A stretch of 17,013 nucleotides of DNA from JADFOB01 sp964651325. GTDB lineage: Bacteria > Planctomycetota > Phycisphaerae > UBA1845. Below the pieces are notes generated by a model. That model worked only from the letters and a program-made list of their open reading frames with translations, had not been told where the DNA came from and searched no databases. The position numbers and the translations under genes were made by a program. Of this stretch, positions 1-6,498 are shown piece after piece. The DNA lies in NCBI GenBank assembly GCA_964651325.1, contig CAZYXP010000064.1, forward strand, positions 1 to 17,013, given 5' to 3'. Position 1 is the stretch's first letter; each line of letters begins with the position of its first letter.

Positions 1-90
1 AACATGCACGCCAGGATACCAGACCTGTCAAGAATGGTTTTGATGGGCGCTTACCCACAATCGCTGGTCACACCTGCGGCGGCGTGGCGT

Positions 91-118
91 TTGACGAGCG
101 GGCAGGCGGTACGATACA
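91..118 (+). promoter_or_regulatory. Candidate sigma70-like promoter of the kynurenine operon
   Basis: TTGACG at 91-96 (five of six matches to the -35 consensus) is followed after 16 bases by GATACA at 113-118 (three of six matches to the -10, the central ATA). Transcription would begin near 125, leaving about 55 bases of leader before haaO. It is the only good -35 box I see before the first gene of the operon. The -10 is weak, so this is an inference from spacing and position. Confidence 0.4.
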
Positions 119-168
119 CTTCATCGCATCTTGGAGAGTTCCGTTTGGCGTTTTTTCCATCTTGAAGC

Positions 169-174
169 GAGGAG
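169..174 (+). promoter_or_regulatory. Ribosome binding site of haaO
   Basis: GAGGAG lies six bases before the ATG at 181 and fixes the start of the first gene of the operon. Confidence 0.75.
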
Positions 175-180
175 CCGGTC

Positions 181-705
181 ATGAGCAAGGTTGCAGCGTT
201 TAATCTGAAGGGCTGGATCGATGAGCATCGCCATTTGCTCAAACCTCCGGTGGGAAACCGGCAAGTGTTCACGGACTCCGATTTCATTGTGATGATCGTG
301 GGCGGCCCGAATCAGAGAAAAGATTACCACGTCAATCCGACGGAGGAGTTCTTCTATCAACTCGAGGGAGATATGACGCTCGGCCTGGTCGAGGACGGCG
401 TGAAGCGCGAGGTGCCCATTTGCGAGGGCGATGTGCTGCTCCTGCCGCCGAACATTCCCCATTCGCCGCAGCGGCCCGCCAACACAGTCGGCATGGTCGT
501 CGAACGCCGCCGGCCTGAGGGGCAAAACGATCATCTCAGGTATTACTGCGAGGGGTGCGGGGAAATCCTGTATGATCCGCAGTTCTACCTGGTGGACATC
601 GTCAAACAACTCAAACCACTCATGGATACCTTTTGGACCGACGCGTCGCTGAGGACGTGCAAGAAGTGTAGCGCGGTCATGGACCCGCCGACACCGGTGG
701 CCTGA
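181..705 (+). CDS. haaO: 3-hydroxyanthranilate 3,4-dioxygenase
   Basis: Cytosolic cupin-fold dioxygenase that opens the ring of 3-hydroxyanthranilate to give 2-amino-3-carboxymuconate 6-semialdehyde (ACMS). At 174 residues it has the usual bacterial length. By the family pattern the iron ligands are His50, Glu56 and His94. Arg46 and Arg98 sit where the substrate-binding arginines lie, and Glu108 is the likely catalytic acid. The C-terminus keeps the rubredoxin-like second metal site as two pairs, Cys123/Cys126 and Cys160/Cys163, which is typical of bacterial rather than animal enzymes. The start is supported by the GAGGAG site. It is the first gene of an operon whose next member uses its product. 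The symbol nbaC is also used for this enzyme. Identification is secure from residues and context. Confidence 0.96.
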   Translation: MSKVAAFNLKGWIDEHRHLLKPPVGNRQVFTDSDFIVMIVGGPNQRKDYHVNPTEEFFYQLEGDMTLGLVEDGVKREVPICEGDVLLLPPNIPHSPQRPANTVGMVVERRRPEGQNDHLRYYCEGCGEILYDPQFYLVDIVKQLKPLMDTFWTDASLRTCKKCSAVMDPPTPVA

Positions 706-745
706 CCGGTTGATCGCGCGAGGCACGTGCGCGTCATAGTGCCAT

Positions 746-749
746 GAGG
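746..749 (+). promoter_or_regulatory. Ribosome binding site favouring a TTG start for the ACMSD gene
   Basis: GAGG at 746-749 stands nine bases before TTG 759. The upstream in-frame ATG at 744 has no Shine-Dalgarno sequence at a usable distance (the nearest GAGG ends 20 bases before it). The site therefore points to TTG 759 as the true start. Confidence 0.6.
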
Positions 750-758
750 TGCCGCGAC

Positions 759-1787
759 TTGAAGATTGATTTGCACACGCATATTCTTCCCGAAACCTGG
801 CCCGACCTGCGCGAGCGATACGGGTACGGCGGCTTCATGCGGCTAGTACATCACAAGCCGTGTTGCGCGCGGATGATGATTGACGATCGCTTCTTCCGCG
901 AGATTCAAGACGATTGCTGGTCCCCGAAGCAGCGCATGGCCGATGGCGACAAGACGGGCGTTGGGGTGCAAGTGCTTTCGACCGTCCCGGTGATGTTCAG
1001 CTACTGGGCCAAGCCCGACGATGCGCTCGATCTTTCAAGGATGCTCAATGACCACATCGCAGGCGTGGTGCAATCTCACCCGAACCGCTTCGTGGGGTTG
1101 GGGACGTTGCCCATGCAGGCGCCCAAGCTGGCGATCGGCGAGTTGGAGCGGTGCGTCAAGGAGTTGCATTTTCCCGGCGTGCAAATAGGCAGCCACGTCA
1201 ACGACTGGAATCTCGATCATCCCGGCGTGTTTGAGGTGTTCGAGGCCGCTAGCGACTTGGGCGCGGCCGTGTTCGTGCATCCGTGGGATATGATGGCCAA
1301 GGAGCGCATGAGCAAGTATTGGCTCGGCTGGCTGGTGGGCATGCCCGCGGAGACATCATTGGCGATTTGTTCGGTGATCTTCGGCGGCGTGCTGGAGCGA
1401 CTGCCCGAGCTGCGGATTGGCTTTGCCCACGGCGGGGGGGCGTTTCCCGGAACGGTGGGGCGGGCGCAGCATGGGTTCGACGTCCGTCCAGACTTGTGCG
1501 CCGCCGATTGCAAGCAGGGACCGCGCGAGGCGCTCGGGAAATTCTATGTGGATTCGCTGGTACACGATCCGGACGCCTTGCGATTGCTGTTGGGGCAAAT
1601 GGGGGCTGATCGAATCGCACTGGGGTCGGACTATCCATTCCCGCTGGGCGAGGCGCGACCGGGCAACCTTGTGGAGTCCATGGACGATCTGTCGCGCGAA
1701 ACCAAAGACCGGATCCTATCCGGCACGGCCATCGAATTTCTGCGCCTGGATCGGACGACCTTCACCGCGCCATCGAGCGACGATTGA
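759..1787 (+). CDS. nbaD: 2-amino-3-carboxymuconate 6-semialdehyde decarboxylase (ACMSD)
   Basis: Metal-dependent amidohydrolase-superfamily enzyme that decarboxylates ACMS to 2-aminomuconate 6-semialdehyde. This keeps ACMS from cyclising to quinolinate and sends it to catabolism. From TTG 759 the product is 342 residues and its residue numbers coincide with human ACMSD as I recall it: His6 and His8 (HTH motif), His174 in VHPWD, His224 in AHGGGAFP, and Asp291 in GSDYPFP. These are the Zn ligands and catalytic residues; Arg47 and Trp191 also fall at equivalent places. Long stretches, such as LSTVPVMFSYWAKP and VGLGTLPMQAP, match the animal protein closely. The in-frame ATG at 744 would add five residues and has a poor ribosome site. 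kynU follows after three bases, so translation is probably coupled. Confidence 0.95.
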   Translation: MKIDLHTHILPETWPDLRERYGYGGFMRLVHHKPCCARMMIDDRFFREIQDDCWSPKQRMADGDKTGVGVQVLSTVPVMFSYWAKPDDALDLSRMLNDHIAGVVQSHPNRFVGLGTLPMQAPKLAIGELERCVKELHFPGVQIGSHVNDWNLDHPGVFEVFEAASDLGAAVFVHPWDMMAKERMSKYWLGWLVGMPAETSLAICSVIFGGVLERLPELRIGFAHGGGAFPGTVGRAQHGFDVRPDLCAADCKQGPREALGKFYVDSLVHDPDALRLLLGQMGADRIALGSDYPFPLGEARPGNLVESMDDLSRETKDRILSGTAIEFLRLDRTTFTAPSSDD

Positions 1788-1790
1788 CCT

Positions 1791-3110
1791 ATGGTTGACG
1801 AGCAAGCCGTTCGAAACGCTCTGGCGCAATCGTTTGAAGCGAACGAAGCGTTCGCGCGTGCTATGGACGAGGCAGATCCGCTCCGCTCGCTTCGCGCGCA
1901 ATTCCACCTGCCCACGAATCGAGACGGAGTTGAGCGCGTCTACATGGCGGGCAATTCGCTGGGGCTTGCCCCCAAGGCCGCCCGAACGTTGATCGAGCAA
2001 GAGCTTTCCGATTGGGCCCACCTAGGCGTCGATGGCCATTTCGAAGGGGCGTCGCCTTGGTATTCGTACCACCAAACGCTCGCCGAGACGGGAGCGCGGC
2101 TGGTGGGTGCCCAGCCCGGTGAAGTAGTCGTGATGAACAGCTTGACCGTGAATCTGCACCTGATGATGGTCAGTTTCTACCGGCCCGCCGGCGAGCGGCA
2201 CAAGATTGTCATCGAGGATTGCGCGTTCCCCTCCGACACCTACGCCGTCAAGACGCAGCTTGCCTACCACGGCTACGATCCGGACGACGCCTTGATTGTG
2301 CTCAAGCCGCGGACGGGCGAGCATACGCTGCGAACCGAAGACGTCCTCGAGACGATCCGAACGCATGGCCATGGCATCGCGCTGGTCATGATGAGCGGAG
2401 TAAACTATTTTTCGGGGCAGGTCTTTGATATGGCCCGGATCACCGCTACCGCCCGGGAAGTCGGCGCGGTGGTCGGTTGGGACTTGGCCCACGCGGCCGG
2501 CAACGTGCCGCTGAGTTTGCACGATTGGAACGTGGATTTCGCCGTCTGGTGCAACTACAAGTACCTCAACGGCGGACCCGGCGCGGTGGGGGGGTGTTTC
2601 GTTCATGCTCGCCACGGCGATCGTCCGTCGCTGGAAAGATTCGCCGGCTGGTGGGGCAATGATCCCCAGACGCGGTTTCGGATGCACTTGGAACCGTCGT
2701 TCGTGCCGGCCAGCGGCGCGGACGGCTGGCAGATCAGCAACCCGCCGATACTGGCGATGGCGCCGGTGCGTGTGTCTTATGATCTCTTCGACCGCGTGGG
2801 CATGGCCGCGCTGCGTGCAAAATCCGTCGTGCTGACGGGCTATTTGCGATTTCTGATCGAGCAGCTCCGTTCGGGGCCATTCGAAGTGATTACGCCGGAA
2901 GCCGAGGCGGAGCACGGCTGCCAGCTTTCCATCATGGTTCACCAGCGCCCCGATGATTTGTTCGAGCGGCTAACCGGCGCGGGTGTCGTGTGCGACGTGC
3001 GTCGGCCTAACGTCATACGCGTGGCACCGGTTCCTATGTACAACTCGTTCTCGGATGTCTGGCGCTTTTCGCGGATTCTATCGGGCCAAAGCGGAGCGAA
3101 CGCGGAATGA
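1791..3110 (+). CDS. kynU: Kynureninase
   Basis: PLP-dependent hydrolase of aminotransferase fold type I that cleaves 3-hydroxykynurenine to 3-hydroxyanthranilate and alanine (kynurenine to anthranilate as a side activity). The product is 439 residues, normal for the family. Lys257 in WCNYKYLNGGPG should form the Schiff base with PLP. Asp231 and His234 in WDLAHAAGN are the cofactor-contacting residues; the Asp-to-Lys spacing of 26 equals that of the human enzyme (Asp250, Lys276). NSLGLAP near residue 55 is the family's N-terminal substrate-loop motif. The gene begins three bases after the ACMSD stop without a strong ribosome site, suggesting coupling, and its last four bases overlap kmo as ATGA. 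Co-location with kmo and haaO argues that 3-hydroxykynurenine is the main substrate. Confidence 0.96.
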   Translation: MVDEQAVRNALAQSFEANEAFARAMDEADPLRSLRAQFHLPTNRDGVERVYMAGNSLGLAPKAARTLIEQELSDWAHLGVDGHFEGASPWYSYHQTLAETGARLVGAQPGEVVVMNSLTVNLHLMMVSFYRPAGERHKIVIEDCAFPSDTYAVKTQLAYHGYDPDDALIVLKPRTGEHTLRTEDVLETIRTHGHGIALVMMSGVNYFSGQVFDMARITATAREVGAVVGWDLAHAAGNVPLSLHDWNVDFAVWCNYKYLNGGPGAVGGCFVHARHGDRPSLERFAGWWGNDPQTRFRMHLEPSFVPASGADGWQISNPPILAMAPVRVSYDLFDRVGMAALRAKSVVLTGYLRFLIEQLRSGPFEVITPEAEAEHGCQLSIMVHQRPDDLFERLTGAGVVCDVRRPNVIRVAPVPMYNSFSDVWRFSRILSGQSGANAE

Positions 3111-4441
3111 GCAACGGCGACCCCCAACGATATTCCATTGTGGGCGGCGGGTTGGGCGGCGCGCTGATGGCTTGCGCTCTTGGCAAGGCCGGTTTGGGCG
3201 TTGATTTGTATGAAATGCGCGGCGACTTGCGGGCCGCCAAGATAGCGGGGGGGCGGTCGATCAACCTGGCGCTCTCCACGCGTGGGATTCACGCCTTGGC
3301 TCAGGTCGGGCTCGCGGACGCGGTGCTCAAGGAGTCCGTCCCGATGCGCGGGCGCATGCTGCACGCCGCCGACGGGACGCTGACGTTTCAACGCTACGGC
3401 AAAGATGACAGCGAGGCGATCAACTCCGTTTCTCGCGGCGGCTTGAACATGACCCTTCTGGACGCCGCCGAGCGGATGGACAACGTCTCCCTACATTTTG
3501 AGCATAAGTGCGTCGGGGTTGATTTTGACGCATCACAGTTGGCGTTTGCCGACGCAAACGGGGATGCCCGTTCGCCGGTCGACGCGGGGGCGATCATCGG
3601 AGCCGATGGGGCGTTTTCGGCGGTGCGTCGGGCGATGCAACGGCGGGATCGATTCAACTATCGGCAAGACTATCTGCCCGTCGGATACAAGGAGTTGACG
3701 ATTCCGGCCGGGCCGAACGGATCGTTTCTCCTCGAGAAGCACGCGTTGCACGTCTGGCCCCGCGAGACGTTTATGATGATCGCGCTGCCCAACATAAACG
3801 GGTCGTTCACCTGCACGCTCTTTTGGCCACTTGAGGGAAGAAACAGTTTTGCATCCATCGGGACCGATAGCGATCTGACGGCGTGTTTCGAGACCCATTT
3901 TCGGGACGCGATGGGGCTGTTTGGGGATCTGGCGACCGAATACAACACCAACCCCACCAGTTCACTGATGACGGTCCGTTGCGGGCCGTGGTACGTGGCC
4001 GATCGCGCGGTGCTGCTTGGTGACGCGTGCCATGCGGTTGTCCCGTTTTATGGTCAGGGGATGATCGCGGCGTTTGAGGACGTCGTCGCGCTGACAGCAG
4101 CGATCCAGCAGCATGGGCGTCATCGACAACGGGCGTTCGCCTCCTACTATATCGATCGCAAGGAGCATTGCGACGCGTTGGCTGATTTGGCGATCGTGAA
4201 TTTTAGCGTGATGGCCGGCAAGACGCGGTCAAAGCTGTTCTTGTTGGGCAAGAAGTGCGAGAAGCAATTGCACGCGCTGTTCCCCACGCTCTATGTGCCG
4301 CTGTACAGCATGATCTCGTTCTCGCGGATGGGGTATGCGGACGCCGTGCGTCGGGCGCGGTTGCAGAAGATGGTTCTAGCGTCACTGCTGCTGTTGCTCT
4401 TGAGTCTGATCTTGTGGTGCGTGGGATGGCGACTGTGGTAA
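3107..4441 (+). CDS. kmo: Kynurenine 3-monooxygenase with C-terminal hydrophobic anchor
   Basis: FAD- and NADPH-dependent aromatic hydroxylase that converts kynurenine to 3-hydroxykynurenine. The 444-residue product shows the three group A flavin monooxygenase fingerprints: the dinucleotide-binding glycines Gly13, Gly15 and Gly18 in IVGGGLGG, the DG motif in GADGAFSAVR (165-174), and the GD motif in LLGDACHAVVPFYGQG (303-318). GGRSINLALSTRG (48-60) is highly characteristic of KMO. Residues about 422-440 are an almost unbroken run of Leu, Val, Ala, Ile and Trp, so the enzyme probably sits on the inner face of the membrane, recalling the C-terminal anchor of eukaryotic KMO. The start overlaps the kynU stop by four bases, and GGAG lies ten bases before the ATG. 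Confidence 0.96.
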   Translation: MSNGDPQRYSIVGGGLGGALMACALGKAGLGVDLYEMRGDLRAAKIAGGRSINLALSTRGIHALAQVGLADAVLKESVPMRGRMLHAADGTLTFQRYGKDDSEAINSVSRGGLNMTLLDAAERMDNVSLHFEHKCVGVDFDASQLAFADANGDARSPVDAGAIIGADGAFSAVRRAMQRRDRFNYRQDYLPVGYKELTIPAGPNGSFLLEKHALHVWPRETFMMIALPNINGSFTCTLFWPLEGRNSFASIGTDSDLTACFETHFRDAMGLFGDLATEYNTNPTSSLMTVRCGPWYVADRAVLLGDACHAVVPFYGQGMIAAFEDVVALTAAIQQHGRHRQRAFASYYIDRKEHCDALADLAIVNFSVMAGKTRSKLFLLGKKCEKQLHALFPTLYVPLYSMISFSRMGYADAVRRARLQKMVLASLLLLLLSLILWCVGWRLW

Positions 4442-4462
4442 TCGGTTCTGCGCGCATTCGAG

Positions 4463-4468
4463 AAGGAG
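4463..4468 (+). promoter_or_regulatory. Ribosome binding site of tryptophan 2,3-dioxygenase
   Basis: AAGGAG lies ten bases before ATG 4479. It is the strongest internal ribosome site of the operon, placed in the 37-base gap after kmo. Confidence 0.7.
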
Positions 4469-4478
4469 TGGCTCAGCA

Positions 4479-5261
4479 ATGGCATTGACGTACACACAGT
4501 ATCTCAAAATGGACGCGTTGCTCGAACTCCAGCAAGCTCGCTCGGAGCCACCGGAGCACGATGAGTTGCTGTTCATCGTGATTCATCAGGCCTACGAGCT
4601 CTGGTTCAAGCTGTTGTTGCACGAATTCGACAAGATCAAGCAGAATTTCACCGACAACGATTTGTTTGAGGCGGTTCACACGTTGAAGCGCGCCCGCACC
4701 GTGATGAAAACCCTGGTGGGGCAGATCGATATTCTCGAGACGATGACGCCGATGTCGTTCACGAGCTTTCGCGATCGATTGGATACGGCTTCGGGGTTTC
4801 AATCGGCTCAATTTCGAGAAGTGGAGTTCGTGCTGGGCTACAAGCGCGAGAAGATGCTCGAATATCTGAACCGTGACACGCGAGAGTACCAGCGGCTGGT
4901 CAAGCGGCTGCACGAGAAGAGTCTTGTGGATCACTTCTACGACTTTCTGGATCAGCGCGGCGTGACGATTCCTGCGGAGCTGCGCGACAAACCCGTTACG
5001 GAATCGACCCGGGCAAGCGAGGCGGTGCAAGATGCGCTGCTGACGCTGTATCGAGAGCGCAATGAGTTGGGCATTTTGTTTGAGCTGCTGACCGACTTGG
5101 ACGAGGGGATGCAGGAGTGGCGGTACCGGCATGTGAAGCTGGTCGAACGCACTATCGGCAACAAGCACGGCACGGGTGGCTCGCTGGGCGTGAATTTCTT
5201 GAAAGAATCGTTGTTCATGCCGGTGTTTCCGGATCTCTGGGCCATTCGGCATCGAATGTAG
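4479..5261 (+). CDS. kynA: Tryptophan 2,3-dioxygenase
   Basis: Heme dioxygenase that opens the indole ring of L-tryptophan to give N-formylkynurenine, the entry step of the pathway. The product is 260 residues and mostly helical, close to other bacterial TDOs. HDELLFIVIHQAYELW (27-42) carries the distal His36 and Phe32. SGFQSAQFR is the family motif after Arg98, the likely carboxylate-binding arginine. His218 in WRYRHVKLVERTIG should be the proximal heme ligand, followed by GTGGS (231-235), the loop that closes on the substrate. Phe94 stands where some bacterial TDOs have Tyr, as in the animal enzyme. It lies between kmo and the formamidase gene, on the same strand, and is complete. Confidence 0.96.
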   Translation: MALTYTQYLKMDALLELQQARSEPPEHDELLFIVIHQAYELWFKLLLHEFDKIKQNFTDNDLFEAVHTLKRARTVMKTLVGQIDILETMTPMSFTSFRDRLDTASGFQSAQFREVEFVLGYKREKMLEYLNRDTREYQRLVKRLHEKSLVDHFYDFLDQRGVTIPAELRDKPVTESTRASEAVQDALLTLYRERNELGILFELLTDLDEGMQEWRYRHVKLVERTIGNKHGTGGSLGVNFLKESLFMPVFPDLWAIRHRM

Positions 5262-5280
5262 CTGGACGGGAAAATGCGCC

Positions 5281-5904
5281 GTGGGAATGATTTACGACAT
5301 CACGCCGCCGATTAGCGAAGCGCTCAAGGTATGGCCGGGCGATACGCCGCCGTCGCGGGAAGTCTTGTGCGACATGCACGACGGGGCCAATCTTACGCTC
5401 TCGACGCTGCACGCAACGGTGCATCTGGGCGCGCATGTAGATGCGCCCAGCCACTACGGCACCGACGCCCCCTCCATGGAAGCGCGGCCGATCGATTTTT
5501 ACCTTGGTCCGTGTCAGGTTGTCACGGTCGATGCGGTGCGTGGGGCCCGAATCGAGTCGGCGCAGCTCGTAGAGCCAGTCAAAGCGGAACGCGTTCTGTT
5601 TCACACGAATACCTATCCGGATCCCTGTTGCTTCAATGAGGATTTCGCGGCGCTTTCGCCGGCGTTGGTGGATCGGCTGGCTGGGGAAGGCGTGCGGCTG
5701 GTGGGTATCGACACGCCAAGTGTTGATCTGTTCAAGTCCGAGGATTTGCCGGCGCATCATGCGTTTCTTCGCCATGACATGGCCATCCTCGAAGGAATCA
5801 TGCTCAGCGGCGTGCCCGACGGCGTGTACGAATTGATCGCGCTACCGCTGAAGCTCGTCGGGTTTGACGCCAGCCCGGTGCGGGCGATCCTGCGAAGCGA
5901 ATGA
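5281..5904 (+). CDS. kynB: Kynurenine formamidase (arylformamidase, cyclase family)
   Basis: Metal-dependent hydrolase of the KynB/cyclase family that removes formate from N-formylkynurenine. The 207-residue product has the motif HLGAHVDAPSH (48-58) with His48, His52, Asp54 and His58, and later His160 and Glu171, a set matching the two-metal site of bacterial KynB. GIDTPSVD (142-149) is another family block. I start at GTG 5281, with GGACGGG ten bases upstream; ATG 5287 two codons later is nearly equivalent because the family begins just before the YDI segment. It lies 19 bases after the TDO stop and uses the TDO product. This is the last gene of the plus-strand operon; its stop is 21 bases from the stop of the opposing gene. 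Confidence 0.95.
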   Translation: MGMIYDITPPISEALKVWPGDTPPSREVLCDMHDGANLTLSTLHATVHLGAHVDAPSHYGTDAPSMEARPIDFYLGPCQVVTVDAVRGARIESAQLVEPVKAERVLFHTNTYPDPCCFNEDFAALSPALVDRLAGEGVRLVGIDTPSVDLFKSEDLPAHHAFLRHDMAILEGIMLSGVPDGVYELIALPLKLVGFDASPVRAILRSE

Positions 5905-5925
5905 TTGCCGTTGGCCGTTTGGAAC

Positions 5926-6354
5926 TTACGCGCGTACCTCTGCGATCACCTTGAGCTCGATGGCGATGGGCGTTGGCAGGCAGTTGATCTCTAGGGTGGT
6001 GCGCGTCGGGTTGGGCTTGCCCGCGCCGGCGAAGTACTCTGCGTAGATCGGATTGAACTTCGCGAAGTCGTCCTTCATGTTGGTTAGGAACACGGTGACG
6101 TCGACGATGGCCGACCAATCGGCGCCGGCGTCTTCAAGGACGGTCTGCACGTTTTCGAAGACCTGATGGCATTGGGCCTCGATGTCGTAGGCGACGATGG
6201 CCCCGTGCTCATCGAGCGTCACGCCGGGAATGGTCTTGCTGTTCCTCTTGCGCGGACCGATGCCGGAAAGGAAGAGCAGGTTGCCGACCCGTTTGGCGTG
6301 GGGAAACGCGCCGACGGCTTGCGGGGCGCGATCGCTGGTAAAGTTCTCGGTCAA
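5926..6354 (-). CDS. amnD: RidA-family 2-aminomuconate deaminase
   Basis: Small trimeric RidA/YjgF-fold protein, most likely hydrolysing 2-aminomuconate to 2-oxohex-3-enedioate and ammonia (AmnD/NbaF of the Pseudomonas pathways). From TTG 6354 the product is 142 residues, close to the size of known AmnD proteins. Matching blocks include FPHAKRVGNLLFLSG near the N-terminus, EAQCHQVFENVQTVLEDAGAD in the middle, and NPTRTTLEINCLP near the end, whose Arg is the ligand-binding residue of the family. The reading frame stays open back to a TTG at 6402, but that extension lies in short tandem repeats and lacks a ribosome site. GAGG stands eight bases before TTG 6354. A generic imine-clearing RidA role is the alternative, but clustering with the dehydrogenase for its substrate makes the deaminase the better call. 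Confidence 0.85.
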   Translation of the reverse strand: MTENFTSDRAPQAVGAFPHAKRVGNLLFLSGIGPRKRNSKTIPGVTLDEHGAIVAYDIEAQCHQVFENVQTVLEDAGADWSAIVDVTVFLTNMKDDFAKFNPIYAEYFAGAGKPNPTRTTLEINCLPTPIAIELKVIAEVRA

Positions 6355-6362
6355 GGGTATGG

Positions 6363-6366
6363 CCTC
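6363..6366 (-). promoter_or_regulatory. Ribosome binding site deciding the TTG start of the deaminase
   Basis: Read on the minus strand, GAGG precedes TTG 6354 by eight bases. It sets the start inside the longer open frame and removes 16 residues that would be translated from repeat DNA. Confidence 0.55.
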
Positions 6367-6371
6367 GTTGT

Positions 6372-6416
6372 AAGGGTCAAGGGTCGGAAACCTAAAGTCC
6401 AAAGTCCAAAGTTAGG
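6372..6416. repeat. Two adjacent heptamer tandem repeats
   Basis: AAGGGTC occurs twice in a row at 6372-6385. AAAGTCC occurs twice at 6394-6407, followed by the degenerate AAAGTTA at 6408-6414. The second block is framed by CCTAA (6391-6395) and TTAGG (6412-6416), which are inverted copies. They lie in the 144-base gap between the dehydrogenase and deaminase genes. Both units are seven bases long, but the function is unknown. Confidence 0.7.
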
Positions 6417-6460
6417 CGTTCGGCGCGTTCAATCGCTGTGGCGCGTGTCTTGATCCTCTG

Positions 6461-6488
6461 GCTGATAGCTGGCGGCTGATCGCTGACA
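6461..6488. repeat. 14-bp imperfect tandem repeat
   Basis: GCTGATAGCTGGCG (6461-6474) is followed directly by GCTGATCGCTGACA (6475-6488), with three differences in 14 bases. Internally the unit is again near-heptameric (GCTGAT plus one base, twice). It ends ten bases before the stop of the aldehyde dehydrogenase gene, downstream of it in transcription. Confidence 0.6.
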
Positions 6489-6498
6489 GCTTCTCCCG

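Noticed and set aside
2022..2942. 306-codon minus-strand open frame
   Set aside because: It lies inside kynU, whose PLP lysine and family motifs are in the plus frame. The His/Arg-rich composition is typical of antisense translation.
4473..5252. 259-codon minus-strand open frame
   Set aside because: It mirrors tryptophan 2,3-dioxygenase almost exactly and has no domain of its own.
6355..6402. N-terminal extension of the deaminase to TTG 6402
   Set aside because: No ribosome site, translated from heptamer repeat DNA, and it makes the protein longer than the family; TTG 6354 has GAGG eight bases upstream.
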